Shown: positions 51,694 to 60,235 of the stretch, piece by piece
Numbering within the stretch: position 1 is the stretch's first letter
Layout: the number at the start of each line of letters is the position of its first letter
DNA from: G965240465 sp965249525
GTDB lineage: Bacteria; SAR324; JACQKK01
Assembly: GCA_965249525.1 (NCBI GenBank)
Contig: OZ252237.1
Location: 744,001 to 808,000 of the forward strand
Length of the DNA stretch: 64,000 nucleotides
Reading direction: 5' to 3'
Made by a program: the position numbers and the translations under genes
Notes under the pieces: generated by a model
The model's database searches: none
Told to the model about the DNA's origin: nothing
What the model saw: only the letters and a program-made list of their open reading frames with translations

Positions 51694-52677
51694 ATGCAAG
51701 CAACGCTAAAAAATCGTACCATTTTTTGTCAAGACAATTTGGAAGTCTTAGGGGGTATTAACTCCAAAAGCATAGACCTCATTTACCTTGACCCGCCATT
51801 TAATAAAAAAAGGACTTTTCATGCCCCCAGGGGCACTGCTGCTGAAGGCGCTAATTTTCAGGATGTTTTTAAAGAGGATGATATAAAAGAAGAGTGGCTG
51901 GGACTGATAGCAGACAAAGAACCCAAACTGGCTGCCTACTTACAAGGCATCAAAGCCATCGGGACTATCAGCAACTTTGCTTATCTTGTCTATATGGGGG
52001 TGAGGATTTTAGAGTTGTATCGGGTGTTGAAAGATACGGGGAGTTTATATCTACACTGTGATCCTGCTATGAGTCACTACTTAAAGATACTGTTAGATTG
52101 TATTTTTGAAGAGGCAAATTTTTCCAATGAGATTGTTTGGAGAATAGGCTGGGTATCAGGATACAAAACACAAAAAGAGGGCTGGATACGCAACCATGAC
52201 ATTATTCTTTATTATGTAAAAAACAAATCTGGGTATATTTTTAATAAAGAATATATTCCCTACACCAAAGACTATAAAAGGCGTGACGGTTCACTGCCAA
52301 CAGGCAAGGGTATTCCGATAGAAGATACCTGGAATTGTCACCAAGCAGATGTTCTGGATTCAATTATGATTAAAAGCTTTGCCAAAGAAAAAACTGGCTA
52401 TCCCACCCAAAAAAACCTTGCTTTGTTGGAACGCATTATTCAAGCAAGCAGCAACCAAGGCGACCTTGTACTAGACCCTTTTTGCGGCTGTGCCACCACC
52501 TGTATAGCTGCTGAAAGGTTGGCCAGGCAGTGGGTAGGAATTGATATCAGCGAAAAATCTTTTGGCTCGGTGAAGCAAAGAATACAAAAAGAAATTGCAG
52601 AGCATCCATTTCAAGGCAAGGCCATTTTTAGAACCGATATCCCGCAGCGCACGGACAACAAGCAGCAGCTCAGCTAA
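51694..52677 (+). CDS. Site-specific DNA methyltransferase (beta-class order), orphan
   Basis: A 327-residue SAM-dependent DNA methyltransferase acting on exocyclic amino groups (N6-adenine or N4-cytosine). Catalytic motif IV LIYLDPPFNKKRTF is at residue 29 and the SAM motif VLDPFCGCATTCIAAERL near 262, so the order is that of beta-class enzymes. No restriction endonuclease gene is next to it. In one well-known subgroup the segment TDIPxRTD is followed by an HNH nuclease domain; here RTDIPQRTDNKQQLS is the end of the protein, so that domain is missing. It is inserted, in opposite orientation, between fbpA and fbpB. The start has no clear ribosome-binding site. Confidence 0.88.
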   Translation: MQATLKNRTIFCQDNLEVLGGINSKSIDLIYLDPPFNKKRTFHAPRGTAAEGANFQDVFKEDDIKEEWLGLIADKEPKLAAYLQGIKAIGTISNFAYLVYMGVRILELYRVLKDTGSLYLHCDPAMSHYLKILLDCIFEEANFSNEIVWRIGWVSGYKTQKEGWIRNHDIILYYVKNKSGYIFNKEYIPYTKDYKRRDGSLPTGKGIPIEDTWNCHQADVLDSIMIKSFAKEKTGYPTQKNLALLERIIQASSNQGDLVLDPFCGCATTCIAAERLARQWVGIDISEKSFGSVKQRIQKEIAEHPFQGKAIFRTDIPQRTDNKQQLS

Positions 52678-52756
52678 AAACGGACAAGCAAAAGATCCAG
52701 CCCCTGAGTCTTCCTTGCAGGCAGCCTTACAAAGGAAAGAAATGGCTTGCTGGTAG

Positions 52757-53830
52757 TTACTCCCAGCCAGCCTGATCCATCAAACGTACGGCTTGGGAAC
52801 GGAAAGCAGCTACACGCTCAATGTGCAGCCGATCCTGCTTGAATTTACCCAGCTGCTGTAGGAAATCGGACAAGGGTACCCGCTTGTTGACAGGGTATTC
52901 AAAATTGGCTTTGGCGTACAGTTCTTGTGCCTGTGGGGATCCCAAGAATTCCAGCAGTGCAATGGCTTGCTGGCGGTTGGGTGCATGGCGTGTGACTCCA
53001 CCCCCACTGATATTTACATGAGTGCCGCGGTCTCCCTGATTGGGAAACACCACTTTGATGGCTTTGCCCCAAGGGGCTTGCGTAGGGGTTTTGGTGATGA
53101 GTCCCAGATAATAGGTGTTAACCAAGGCAACATCGCACAAGCCTTGCCAGATAGCCTTGATTTGTGCGCGATCATTGCCTTGGGGTTTGCGTGCCAGATT
53201 GCCTCGCACCGATTTTGCCCATTGGAGGGCTTGTTTTTCGCCATGGTGGGCAATCAGAGATGCCAAAAGAGACACATTGTAGGAATGTTGCCCAGAACGC
53301 GAACAGACACGACCCTTCCAAGTCGGCAGTGCTAAATCTTCGTAGCGTTTGAGAGAGTTGGAGGGGACTCGGTCTTTAGAGACCACCATCACCCGCGCCC
53401 GCACAGTGAGGGCGTACCAGAGGCCATCTTTATGGCGCAGATGTCGGGGCACGCTGCGGTTAAGCTTGAGAGAACGGATGGGTTGCAGCAAGCCGGCGTC
53501 TGCTGCTTGTACCATGCGACCGAAATCGGCAGTCAGCAGCACATCGGCGGGGCTGCGTGGGCCTTCTTGTTTTAGGCGTTCTATCAATCCTTTGGAGGAA
53601 AATACCACATTCACTTTGCTGCCGCTGGATTTGGTAAAGGCGTCAAACAGGGGTTGCACCAGCTGTCGCTGACGATAGCTGTATACATTCACTTCTGACT
53701 GGGCCTGGGCAGTCCAGGTTGCTGTAAGGGTAAAACCAGCGAAGAGACACAATGTCAGCAGCAGTGTCAACAATATGTGCTTGTTGTTATAGTTAGAAAA
53801 AAAAGTATGCTTGATGTTGGTATTTATCAT
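52757..53830 (-). CDS. fbpA: Periplasmic ferric-iron-binding protein
   Basis: Substrate-binding protein of the iron importer, 357 residues. A signal peptide covers residues 1 to about 44 (LLTLLLTLCLFAGFTLTATW, cleavage near AQAQS). VNVYSYRQRQLVQPLFDAF opens the mature domain as in FbpA/FutA, and VNTYYLGLI near residue 243 carries the twin tyrosines that ligand iron. The C-terminal GGGVTRHAPNRQQAIALLEFLGSPQAQ segment is family-typical. It should act with FbpB and FbpC, whose genes lie beyond the methyltransferase. Upstream, divergent to it, starts the RCC1-repeat gene. A Fur-box-like sequence overlaps its start codon. Confidence 0.93.
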   Translation of the reverse strand: MINTNIKHTFFSNYNNKHILLTLLLTLCLFAGFTLTATWTAQAQSEVNVYSYRQRQLVQPLFDAFTKSSGSKVNVVFSSKGLIERLKQEGPRSPADVLLTADFGRMVQAADAGLLQPIRSLKLNRSVPRHLRHKDGLWYALTVRARVMVVSKDRVPSNSLKRYEDLALPTWKGRVCSRSGQHSYNVSLLASLIAHHGEKQALQWAKSVRGNLARKPQGNDRAQIKAIWQGLCDVALVNTYYLGLITKTPTQAPWGKAIKVVFPNQGDRGTHVNISGGGVTRHAPNRQQAIALLEFLGSPQAQELYAKANFEYPVNKRVPLSDFLQQLGKFKQDRLHIERVAAFRSQAVRLMDQAGWE

Positions 53831-53835
53831 TATTG
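53823..53835 (-). promoter_or_regulatory. Possible Fur-box half overlapping the fbpA start
   Basis: On the minus strand AATAATGATAAAT covers the fbpA start and agrees well with the first half of the Fur consensus (GATAATGATAATC). A second half is not clear. A Fur-family gene lies at 55423-55923. It could be chance, because the element contains the start codon itself. Confidence 0.25.
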
Positions 53836-53940
53836 AGAGATATTAAAAGGACGGTGAAATTCTTGACCAAATCTCACCATCGTCAGCAGGCGGTAGGAGA
53901 GATATGCAGCTATTGTGATGCAGCAAGAAATTCTTTGTCA

Positions 53941-55404
53941 ATGGTGTTAATAAATATGAAAACAATGTCTAGGGGATGGATGGAGCAACAACATACTGGA
54001 ATTTGGTATGGTGCGCTATGGTTTTTTGGGGTGATGCTGGCAGCGGGGATGGTGTTATGGCAGCCTGGGGCAGCTGTGGCAGAGACTCCATTACCGGTGG
54101 TGGGTATGTGGAGCAAGGGGCATCATACTTGTGTTTTGCTGGAGGTGGCGGAGGGGGATAGGCGGGTAAAATGTTGGGGGCGCAATAATTATGGTCAGTT
54201 GGGCATAGGTGTTGCGCCTTTTTTGGGTTCTGGTGCTTCAGTTTATGCCAGGCATGCAGCCATAGGTGACCAAGCTGGCGAGATGGGTGATAAGCTGCCA
54301 TTTGTGGATCTGGGAAGCGGCGTGCAGGCGCAATCATTGGCAGTGGGATATTTTCATACTTGTGCCTTGTTGATCGATGGACGGGTGAAATGCTGGGGGT
54401 TGAATACCAGTGGAGAGATTGGGTTGGGAGATGACTCATGGTCCAAGCGCTTGATTGGAGATACACCTGAAGAAATGGGGGATGGGCTGCCATTTATAGA
54501 TTTTGGCAAGGGATTAAGCCCGATAGAATTAACAGCAGGAGGGTTTTACACTTGCGCGCTGTTTAAGCAGGGACGTATAAAGTGCTGGGGTTTTAATGGT
54601 CATGGAGAGTTGGGGTTGGAGAACATTGAGGGGGACCGATATCGGGTGGGAGATCAACCCCAGGAAATGGGAGACCAGCTGCCTTTTGTCAATTTGGGTG
54701 CAGGCATGCGGGTGCGTTCGTTGAGTGCTGGTCGCACACACACCTGTGCGCTGCTGGAGAATGGACGCGTAAAGTGCTGGGGTTTGAATGACTGGAGACA
54801 GCTGGGCTATGATGACCCGCAGCCACGGGGCGATGTTGCGGGGGAAATGGGGGACAAGCTGCCCTTTGTGCCATTGGGAGGCTTGCGTGTCACACGCTTA
54901 TACAGTGGCGACTATTTCAGCTGCGCACTATTGCAGCAGGGACGCATCAAGTGTTGGGGGCGTAGTTCTCAGGGTTTACTGGGGGGTGGAATAAACAAGC
55001 ATTCTATCAAAGCCGATGATGCCAAGCAGGGCTGGCTGGTTCCAGCCAAGGGGCAGCAAATATTACAAGTGGTGGGAGGCTGGTTGCATGCCTGTGCCAT
55101 CCTGACTGGAGGGAAATTGAAATGTTGGGGGGATGCCAGTTTTGGAGTTCTGGGAAGGTTGGAGAGTAAGCTGCAACCTTTGTCCCAGCAGCCTGAGGTA
55201 ATGGTGGGAGGTCCTGTCAGTCATCTTGCCTTAACAGAAAGAAGTACCTGTGTGCTGATCAAGACACCACAAGGCCAGCGTGCCAAGTGCTGGGGACGTG
55301 GTCTATACGGTTTAACAGGCTACGAAAGTAGACAGAGGTTGGGCGATAAACCAGATACCATCCCTGCAAAGCTGCCTTTTATTAAGCTGGGCAGTAAAAA
55401 ATAA
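53941..55404 (+). CDS. Secreted RCC1-like seven-repeat protein
   Basis: A protein of about 487 residues; the start is uncertain (ATG 53941, 53956 or 53965). A signal peptide (YGALWFFGVMLAAGMVL, cleavage near AVAET) is followed by seven RCC1-like repeats of about 55-65 residues. Each has a core like HTCALLxxGRVKCWGxNxxGxLG, and each holds a Cys in the TCALL part and another in KCWG. Seven repeats fit a seven-bladed beta-propeller with one disulfide per blade, folded in the periplasm or outside the cell. Blades 1 and 7 are the most divergent. The function of bacterial secreted RCC1 proteins is not settled. It is divergent from fbpA and convergent with the Fur-family gene. Confidence 0.85.
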   Translation: MVLINMKTMSRGWMEQQHTGIWYGALWFFGVMLAAGMVLWQPGAAVAETPLPVVGMWSKGHHTCVLLEVAEGDRRVKCWGRNNYGQLGIGVAPFLGSGASVYARHAAIGDQAGEMGDKLPFVDLGSGVQAQSLAVGYFHTCALLIDGRVKCWGLNTSGEIGLGDDSWSKRLIGDTPEEMGDGLPFIDFGKGLSPIELTAGGFYTCALFKQGRIKCWGFNGHGELGLENIEGDRYRVGDQPQEMGDQLPFVNLGAGMRVRSLSAGRTHTCALLENGRVKCWGLNDWRQLGYDDPQPRGDVAGEMGDKLPFVPLGGLRVTRLYSGDYFSCALLQQGRIKCWGRSSQGLLGGGINKHSIKADDAKQGWLVPAKGQQILQVVGGWLHACAILTGGKLKCWGDASFGVLGRLESKLQPLSQQPEVMVGGPVSHLALTERSTCVLIKTPQGQRAKCWGRGLYGLTGYESRQRLGDKPDTIPAKLPFIKLGSKK

Positions 55405-55422
55405 ACCCTTGTGATGAGTATC

Positions 55423-55923
55423 TTAATCTTTGTCTGTTATATGTGCCATCTTGTCTCTTGAGCTTAATTTGCCACTGTTACTTGCATCCTTCAAACAATC
55501 CTGACACAAACCAAACACATGGTGCGTATGTGATGTCTGCATAAAGTCAAACCGTTCACAAATGTGCTGCTGTATCTTTTCCAACTCAGGATTGTCAAAT
55601 TCTATCACCTTGCCGCAGCCAGTACATATCAAATGGTCATGATGCAGCCCAGGTGCTGTGGTTTCATATAGCCGACCTTGTTCTCCAAAATCTCGCTTCT
55701 CCATTAAACTACAGGCTTGCAACATCCCTAATGTGCGATACACCGTTGCTCGTGAAATTTCCAATCCCTTCGCATGCAAACGCGCCAACAATTCTTCTGC
55801 TTCAAAATGACCAGGACCGCAGAATATTTCATTCACCACCGCTCGTCGCTGAGAAGTTAACTGCAATCCTTGCTGACGCAAATGTTCCAAAAAAAATGCC
55901 TTATCTAACTTGTTCCCGTCCAT
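55423..55923 (-). CDS. fur: Fur-family metal-dependent repressor
   Basis: A metal-sensing repressor of the Fur/PerR/Zur family, about 166 residues from ATG 55923, which has GAGGATAG directly upstream; longer starts add a basic tail. The winged-helix part shows LTSQRRAVVNEIF and the recognition helix ISRATVYRTLGML. The metal-binding part shows GLHHDHLICTGCGKVIEF (HHDH and CxxC) and a second pair FGLCQDC. These are the standard Fur residues, and the nearby ferric-iron genes make the iron-sensing type most likely, though PerR or Zur cannot be excluded. It shares a 115-bp divergent promoter region with the JAMM peptidase. Confidence 0.88.
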   Translation of the reverse strand: MDGNKLDKAFFLEHLRQQGLQLTSQRRAVVNEIFCGPGHFEAEELLARLHAKGLEISRATVYRTLGMLQACSLMEKRDFGEQGRLYETTAPGLHHDHLICTGCGKVIEFDNPELEKIQQHICERFDFMQTSHTHHVFGLCQDCLKDASNSGKLSSRDKMAHITDKD

Positions 55924-56038
55924 CCCTATCCTCTCAAACTTACAAAAAAATCCATCCTTTTTCTTCCTTCTTGTTATCATAACCTCAACCCATACCAAAT
56001 CCTATTCTTGCAAATTATTCTGCCACTATCTTTTCGCT

Positions 56039-56509
56039 ATGAACATGCCCAGCCTTGGCATTCCCAAGCACTTGATGGATATCTGCTATCAACATGCCAT
56101 TCAACACATTCCTCATGAAGCCTGCGGAGTACTCAGCGGTCCTTTTGATGCCAACCACGTTGACCAATTTCACTCACTGGAGAACATCATTAATCAACTC
56201 CATGCACAAGATCCCCAACATTGGCCACGCAATTCCCGCAACGGCTATGTGATTGATCCGCAGGCATTCCTCAAATTACAAAATCAACTACAAAAAAAGC
56301 ATCAAGCCATCAAAATCTACATGCATTCCCATATTGATGTCGGCGCCTATTTCTCAGAAGAAGACCAACAACGCGCTTCTTTCAAGGGGCAGCCTCTGCT
56401 GCCAGAAGCCCTCTACTTGGTATGTGCTGTAAAAAATAAACAGCCCGATGGTGCTATTCTTGTTTGGTTTGATGCAACTTCCCAAGCATTCCAATCCCTT
56501 GCTGTTTAA
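56039..56509 (+). CDS. M67-family (JAMM/Mov34) metallopeptidase
   Basis: A 156-residue zinc peptidase of the JAB1/MPN fold from ATG 56039. The JAMM zinc site is complete: the upstream Glu in HEACGVLSG near residue 30 and the motif HSHIDVGAYFSEEDQQRA near residue 97, with H-x-H, Ser and Asp at family spacing. The order matches bacterial M67 proteins that trim ubiquitin-like sulfur carriers (MoaD/ThiS-like), although no such carrier gene is in the window. moaA is 33 kb away. It is divergent from the Fur-family gene and precedes the GT2 gene by about 55 bp. Confidence 0.88.
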   Translation: MNMPSLGIPKHLMDICYQHAIQHIPHEACGVLSGPFDANHVDQFHSLENIINQLHAQDPQHWPRNSRNGYVIDPQAFLKLQNQLQKKHQAIKIYMHSHIDVGAYFSEEDQQRASFKGQPLLPEALYLVCAVKNKQPDGAILVWFDATSQAFQSLAV

Positions 56510-56564
56510 CCATCTGTGAAGCCAATGAAAGCAGGATTTTCCATGATTGTTGGTAAGGGATAAC

Positions 56565-57344
56565 TTGCAGCGAAAAGCAAAAAAGAACCCTGTACCTGTA
56601 AAGCAGATGTTGTCTGTGGTGGTGCCTGTTTACAATGAAGCGCCTCATTTGCAGCAAGCCATGGAAGGGTTGCTGTCTTTTTCACTGCCCGTGAAACAAG
56701 AATGGATTGTGGTAGACGATGGCAGTACGGATCACTCATGGGAGATACTGCAAAGTCTCAGGAAAAAATATAGTTTTGTGCTGTTGCGACAGAAGGTTAA
56801 TCAGGGCAAAAGCGCAGCAGTGATAAGAGCATTCGGGGAGGCGCGCGGTGATTTTGTGTTGATACAGGATGCAGATTTTGAGTATGATCCTGCCGATGTT
56901 CCCCGCTTGCTGCAGCCTTTGCTGCGGGATGAAGCAGATGTGGTGTATGGAAGCCGTTTTTTAGCGGGGGGTAGAAAAGGGGCTTCTTGGTTGCATTATA
57001 GGGCTAATCGGCTGTTTACCTTCATCAACAATATGCTGGGAGGGGTACACACCACAGATGTGTATACCTGTTATAAGCTGCTGCGCACCGATTTGATCCG
57101 TGCTATGCAACTGCGTGCTGGCGGCTTTTCTATCTGTTTGGAGATTTCGGCATTGGTGGGCAAGACGCAGGCGCGCTTTGTGGAGTTACCGATAAGCTAT
57201 ACCCCGCGTTCTCGTGAAGAAGGGAAGAAGATAGCCTGGAGAGATGGTTTTCGTACCTTGGCAGCGTTGGTATTTCACAATGTGTTGAGGTCACGGCGGA
57301 GTGTGTTTAAGAAATTGCCCGCCAAGTATGGTTCATACAGCTGA
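56565..57344 (+). CDS. Glycosyltransferase family 2 (dolichyl-phosphate-sugar synthase-like)
   Basis: An inverting GT-A glycosyltransferase of about 260 residues. The start is uncertain: TTG 56565 has AAGGG five bases upstream; TTG 56547 and ATG 56607 are alternatives. VVVPVYNEAPHLQQAMEGL opens the fold, WIVVDDGSTDHSWEIL binds the nucleotide, and IQDADFEYDPADVPRLL near residue 100 carries the DXD-like metal motif. GSRFLAGGRKG and the RSREEGKKIAWRDGFRTL tail resemble polyprenyl- or dolichyl-phosphate mannose/glucose synthases without their membrane anchor. It may supply a lipid-linked sugar for envelope glycans. It converges on rlmN with only three bases between. Confidence 0.87.
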   Translation: MQRKAKKNPVPVKQMLSVVVPVYNEAPHLQQAMEGLLSFSLPVKQEWIVVDDGSTDHSWEILQSLRKKYSFVLLRQKVNQGKSAAVIRAFGEARGDFVLIQDADFEYDPADVPRLLQPLLRDEADVVYGSRFLAGGRKGASWLHYRANRLFTFINNMLGGVHTTDVYTCYKLLRTDLIRAMQLRAGGFSICLEISALVGKTQARFVELPISYTPRSREEGKKIAWRDGFRTLAALVFHNVLRSRRSVFKKLPAKYGSYS

Positions 57345-57347
57345 CCG

Positions 57348-58481
57348 CTAAGAAGCAGTAGCGAGTTGACCGCAGGCAGCCAGGATGTCTTGCCCTTTGG
57401 AGAGGCGAAGAGGCGCAATGAGTCCCTTATCCAGCAGGATTCGCTGGAAGCTGCGCATGTGTTTCATAGAGGGCGCCTGGTAAGGGCTTTGGGGGAAAGT
57501 ATTGTACATGATGAGATTGACCTTGCAAGGCAGCCCATGCAGAAGCTTAACCAGACGGCGGGCATCTTCAAGATGGTCGGTGATGCCCTTGATGAGGATG
57601 TACTCAAAAGTTAGTTGATCACGACCGCGCTGTGGTGCCAGACGGCAGGCATTAAGCAGTTCAGCGATGTTCCAACGGCAGTTAATGGGCATCAGACGGC
57701 TGCGGATAGTATCGGTGGTGGCATTGAGGGAGACAGCCAGGTTGACGCGGAGTTTCTCCTTGGCAAAACGGCGAATAGCAGGAACCAAGCCGCTGGTGGA
57801 AATCGTGATACGGCGGGCAGCAAAGCGCATACCATCGTTGGCTTGTAAAATCTCCAGCGCACAGATGAGGTTGCCGTAGTTGTGCAGCGGTTCGCCCATA
57901 CCCATAAAAACCAGGTTGGTGATGCGTTTGTCTGGTTCGGTCAGGCGCAAGAGTTCCACAGCTTGTGCCACAATTTCACCGGCGGTCAGCTGGCGTTTCA
58001 GCCCCATAGTGGCAGTAAGGCAAAAGGTGCAGCCCATAGCACAGCCGACTTGGGTAGAAATACAAGCAGTGTAATGACGGCGGTTGGGCATGAGTACCGC
58101 CTCTATGGACTTGCCGTCTTGCAGCTGAAAGCGCACCTTGCAGGAGTTGTCCGCAGAAGTCTGGCGGGCAGCTATCGGCAGCTTGCCCAAGTGAAAATGC
58201 CTGTCCAACAATTCCCTCAAAGGCTGAGAAAGCGTGGTCATCTGGGCAAAGTCCTCTACTGCATGGCGGTACAACCACTGAAAAATTTGACGGGAACGGT
58301 AAGCATCCGCATTTTGAGTCGCCAGCCACTCCTCAAGCGCAGACAGGGTAAGACCCTTAATGTCTTGCTTGCCCTCTGTCATAGGTCGTAACGGCCAACA
58401 CGCTGAAGACGAGGACACAGGCAGAACATCAACAGGTGTGGATTGCAGAGACATAAAAGCAAAAGGAAACAGGCAAGGCAT
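57348..58481 (-). CDS. rlmN: Dual-specificity rRNA/tRNA adenine-C2 methyltransferase RlmN
   Basis: Radical-SAM enzyme that methylates C2 of A2503 in 23S rRNA and A37 in some tRNAs. The cluster motif GCAMGCTFCLT (CxxxCxxC) is near residue 145, VFMGMGEPLHNY follows as the SAM-binding motif, and ISTSGLVPAIRRFA is typical. The methyl-carrying cysteine near the C-terminus is seen in ILAACGQL. The 377-residue length includes an N-terminal tail somewhat longer than usual; ATG 58454 is an alternative start. There is no antibiotic-resistance relative (Cfr) character. It lies 206 bp after purF. Confidence 0.95.
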   Translation of the reverse strand: MPCLFPFAFMSLQSTPVDVLPVSSSSACWPLRPMTEGKQDIKGLTLSALEEWLATQNADAYRSRQIFQWLYRHAVEDFAQMTTLSQPLRELLDRHFHLGKLPIAARQTSADNSCKVRFQLQDGKSIEAVLMPNRRHYTACISTQVGCAMGCTFCLTATMGLKRQLTAGEIVAQAVELLRLTEPDKRITNLVFMGMGEPLHNYGNLICALEILQANDGMRFAARRITISTSGLVPAIRRFAKEKLRVNLAVSLNATTDTIRSRLMPINCRWNIAELLNACRLAPQRGRDQLTFEYILIKGITDHLEDARRLVKLLHGLPCKVNLIMYNTFPQSPYQAPSMKHMRSFQRILLDKGLIAPLRLSKGQDILAACGQLATAS

Positions 58482-58687
58482 CTTGTTATTAGAATAACTT
58501 AGGGAATACGGCAGGATTGGTAAAAAAGTATCAATTTGGATTGGAGATAACAGATGAAGATTCTAGGTAAAAGTCATTTCTGACAGCAGCCAACTGGTTT
58601 CTCAAGGTCTATGACCTTTGGTGTGAGGATGCAGGAAGGCAAAGTCCCTCTGTCCTTGGTAGGACTGCTGGCAGGTGTGGGGTGGAT

Positions 58688-60202
58688 TTAAGCACTTTCC
58701 TGCAGGAGTTGTTGTTGGCGTTTTTGTCCTGCTGGGGTGGGATATGGACCTCCGACGCAGGCGAGGCAGAGTTTTTCTGGAGGTAGTTGGAGGGCGCTGC
58801 AGAGGCGGGGAATGGGGAGATAGTTGAGACTGTCGGCGTTGAGGGCTTTTGCCATGCGTTTGAGTTGCTGAGGTGAGGGGGTTTGTTCGTTATCGGGGAT
58901 GAATTGGGAGGCGAAGAGTTCTTTGCGGGTGGGCATATCAATGCCGTAATAGCAGGGATTGCGTACGGGTGGTGCGCCGATTCTTACATGTACGGATTCT
59001 ACTTTGCCTCGTTCTCGCAGGGTTTCTATCACTATGCGCAGGGTGGTGCCACGCACCAGGCTGTCGTCTACTAGGTAGATGCTGCGTCCTTGCAGCAATT
59101 CAGTGAGGGGGATGAATTTCATCTTGACAGTTTCTGCGCGATTGGCGCCTTCTATGAAGGTGCGTCCTACATAGCGGTTGCGCAGCAGGCCTTGTTCTAT
59201 AGGCAGTCCCATATGATAGGCAAATGCGTTGGCAGCTGTGGAAGAGGTTTCTGGCACACAGATAATCATTTCGCCAAGGGGCGGCTTGCCTGCTAGTTGT
59301 TCTTTCTCTTGCAGGGCGAGTTCGCGGCCTATGTTGGTGCGTGCTTGGTAGACTGAGCATTCGCCTATGGCAGAACCCAGGTTGGAGAAATACACCCACT
59401 CAAAGAAACACGGTGATGGTTTGCCAGCAGGGGCGTAGCGTTCTATCCGCCAGCCTTGGGGATTGGCGATGAGCATCTCACCGGGAAGCAGTGTGCGTAT
59501 GTCGTGCATGTTCAGGTTGCGATGAACGATGTTTTCTGATGCCACCAGCAGCATGTTGTCTTGGACGGCATAAGAGAAGGGCTTGAAGCCTAGGGGGTCG
59601 CGGGCGGCTACCAGTTCTCCCTCTGCATTGATAAAGGCAATGTTATATGCGCCGTCAAATTCTTGCGCCAATGAGGAAAAGAGTTTTGCTAAGGAGGGTT
59701 TGTGTTCTCCCCGCAGCTGTCTATTGATGCAGTGCATCATCACCTCGGTATCTGTTTCGGAGGAAATATGATAATCCTTGTTTTCCAATTCTGTTTTTAG
59801 CTGCTGATAATTGGCAAGGTTTCCGTTAAAGGCTACTGAGAACCACTTCCATTTACGCCCGTGACTTCGCTCAAAGGGTTGTGCATCTTCGGGACGATTT
59901 TCCCCAGATGTGTTGTAGCGGTTGTGCCCGATGGCTGCAAATCCTTTTAGTTGCTGCATGAGGGCTTTGCTTTTGTTGTGGTTGTACAAAGAGAACACCT
60001 GTTGGACAGATCCATTCTCTTTGTGTGTAGACAAAATGTGATGATTGCTGGGGTTGTAGCTGGTAAGGCCGGCACTTAGTTGTCCGCGGTTTTGCATATC
60101 CAGCAGGGCGCGTACCACTTGGGGGGCAGCATTGGCTTGCGCCTGCTGCGATCCAAAGTAATAGCAGGCGGCTACGCCGCATTCTTCCTTGATATCACTC
60201 AT
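58688..60202 (-). CDS. purF: Amidophosphoribosyltransferase
   Basis: First committed step of purine synthesis: transfers glutamine ammonia to PRPP. After a short leader, EECGVAACYYFG exposes the N-terminal nucleophile Cys (residue 8), implying propeptide removal as in Bacillus-type PurF. IGHNRYNTSG and AFNGNLANYQQL are class II amidotransferase motifs. The phosphoribosyl domain shows IYLVDDSLVRGTTLRIVIETL near residue 370 as the PRPP loop. Cysteines after residue 400 (NPCYYGIDMP and KLCLACVGG) suggest an iron-sulfur type enzyme, though only inspection supports this. Length 504 is usual. The J-domain gene precedes it by 33 bp on the same strand. Confidence 0.95.
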   Translation of the reverse strand: MSDIKEECGVAACYYFGSQQAQANAAPQVVRALLDMQNRGQLSAGLTSYNPSNHHILSTHKENGSVQQVFSLYNHNKSKALMQQLKGFAAIGHNRYNTSGENRPEDAQPFERSHGRKWKWFSVAFNGNLANYQQLKTELENKDYHISSETDTEVMMHCINRQLRGEHKPSLAKLFSSLAQEFDGAYNIAFINAEGELVAARDPLGFKPFSYAVQDNMLLVASENIVHRNLNMHDIRTLLPGEMLIANPQGWRIERYAPAGKPSPCFFEWVYFSNLGSAIGECSVYQARTNIGRELALQEKEQLAGKPPLGEMIICVPETSSTAANAFAYHMGLPIEQGLLRNRYVGRTFIEGANRAETVKMKFIPLTELLQGRSIYLVDDSLVRGTTLRIVIETLRERGKVESVHVRIGAPPVRNPCYYGIDMPTRKELFASQFIPDNEQTPSPQQLKRMAKALNADSLNYLPIPRLCSALQLPPEKLCLACVGGPYPTPAGQKRQQQLLQESA

Positions 60203-60235
60203 AGCAACTTAGCACCCTCTAAGAGAAAATATAAA

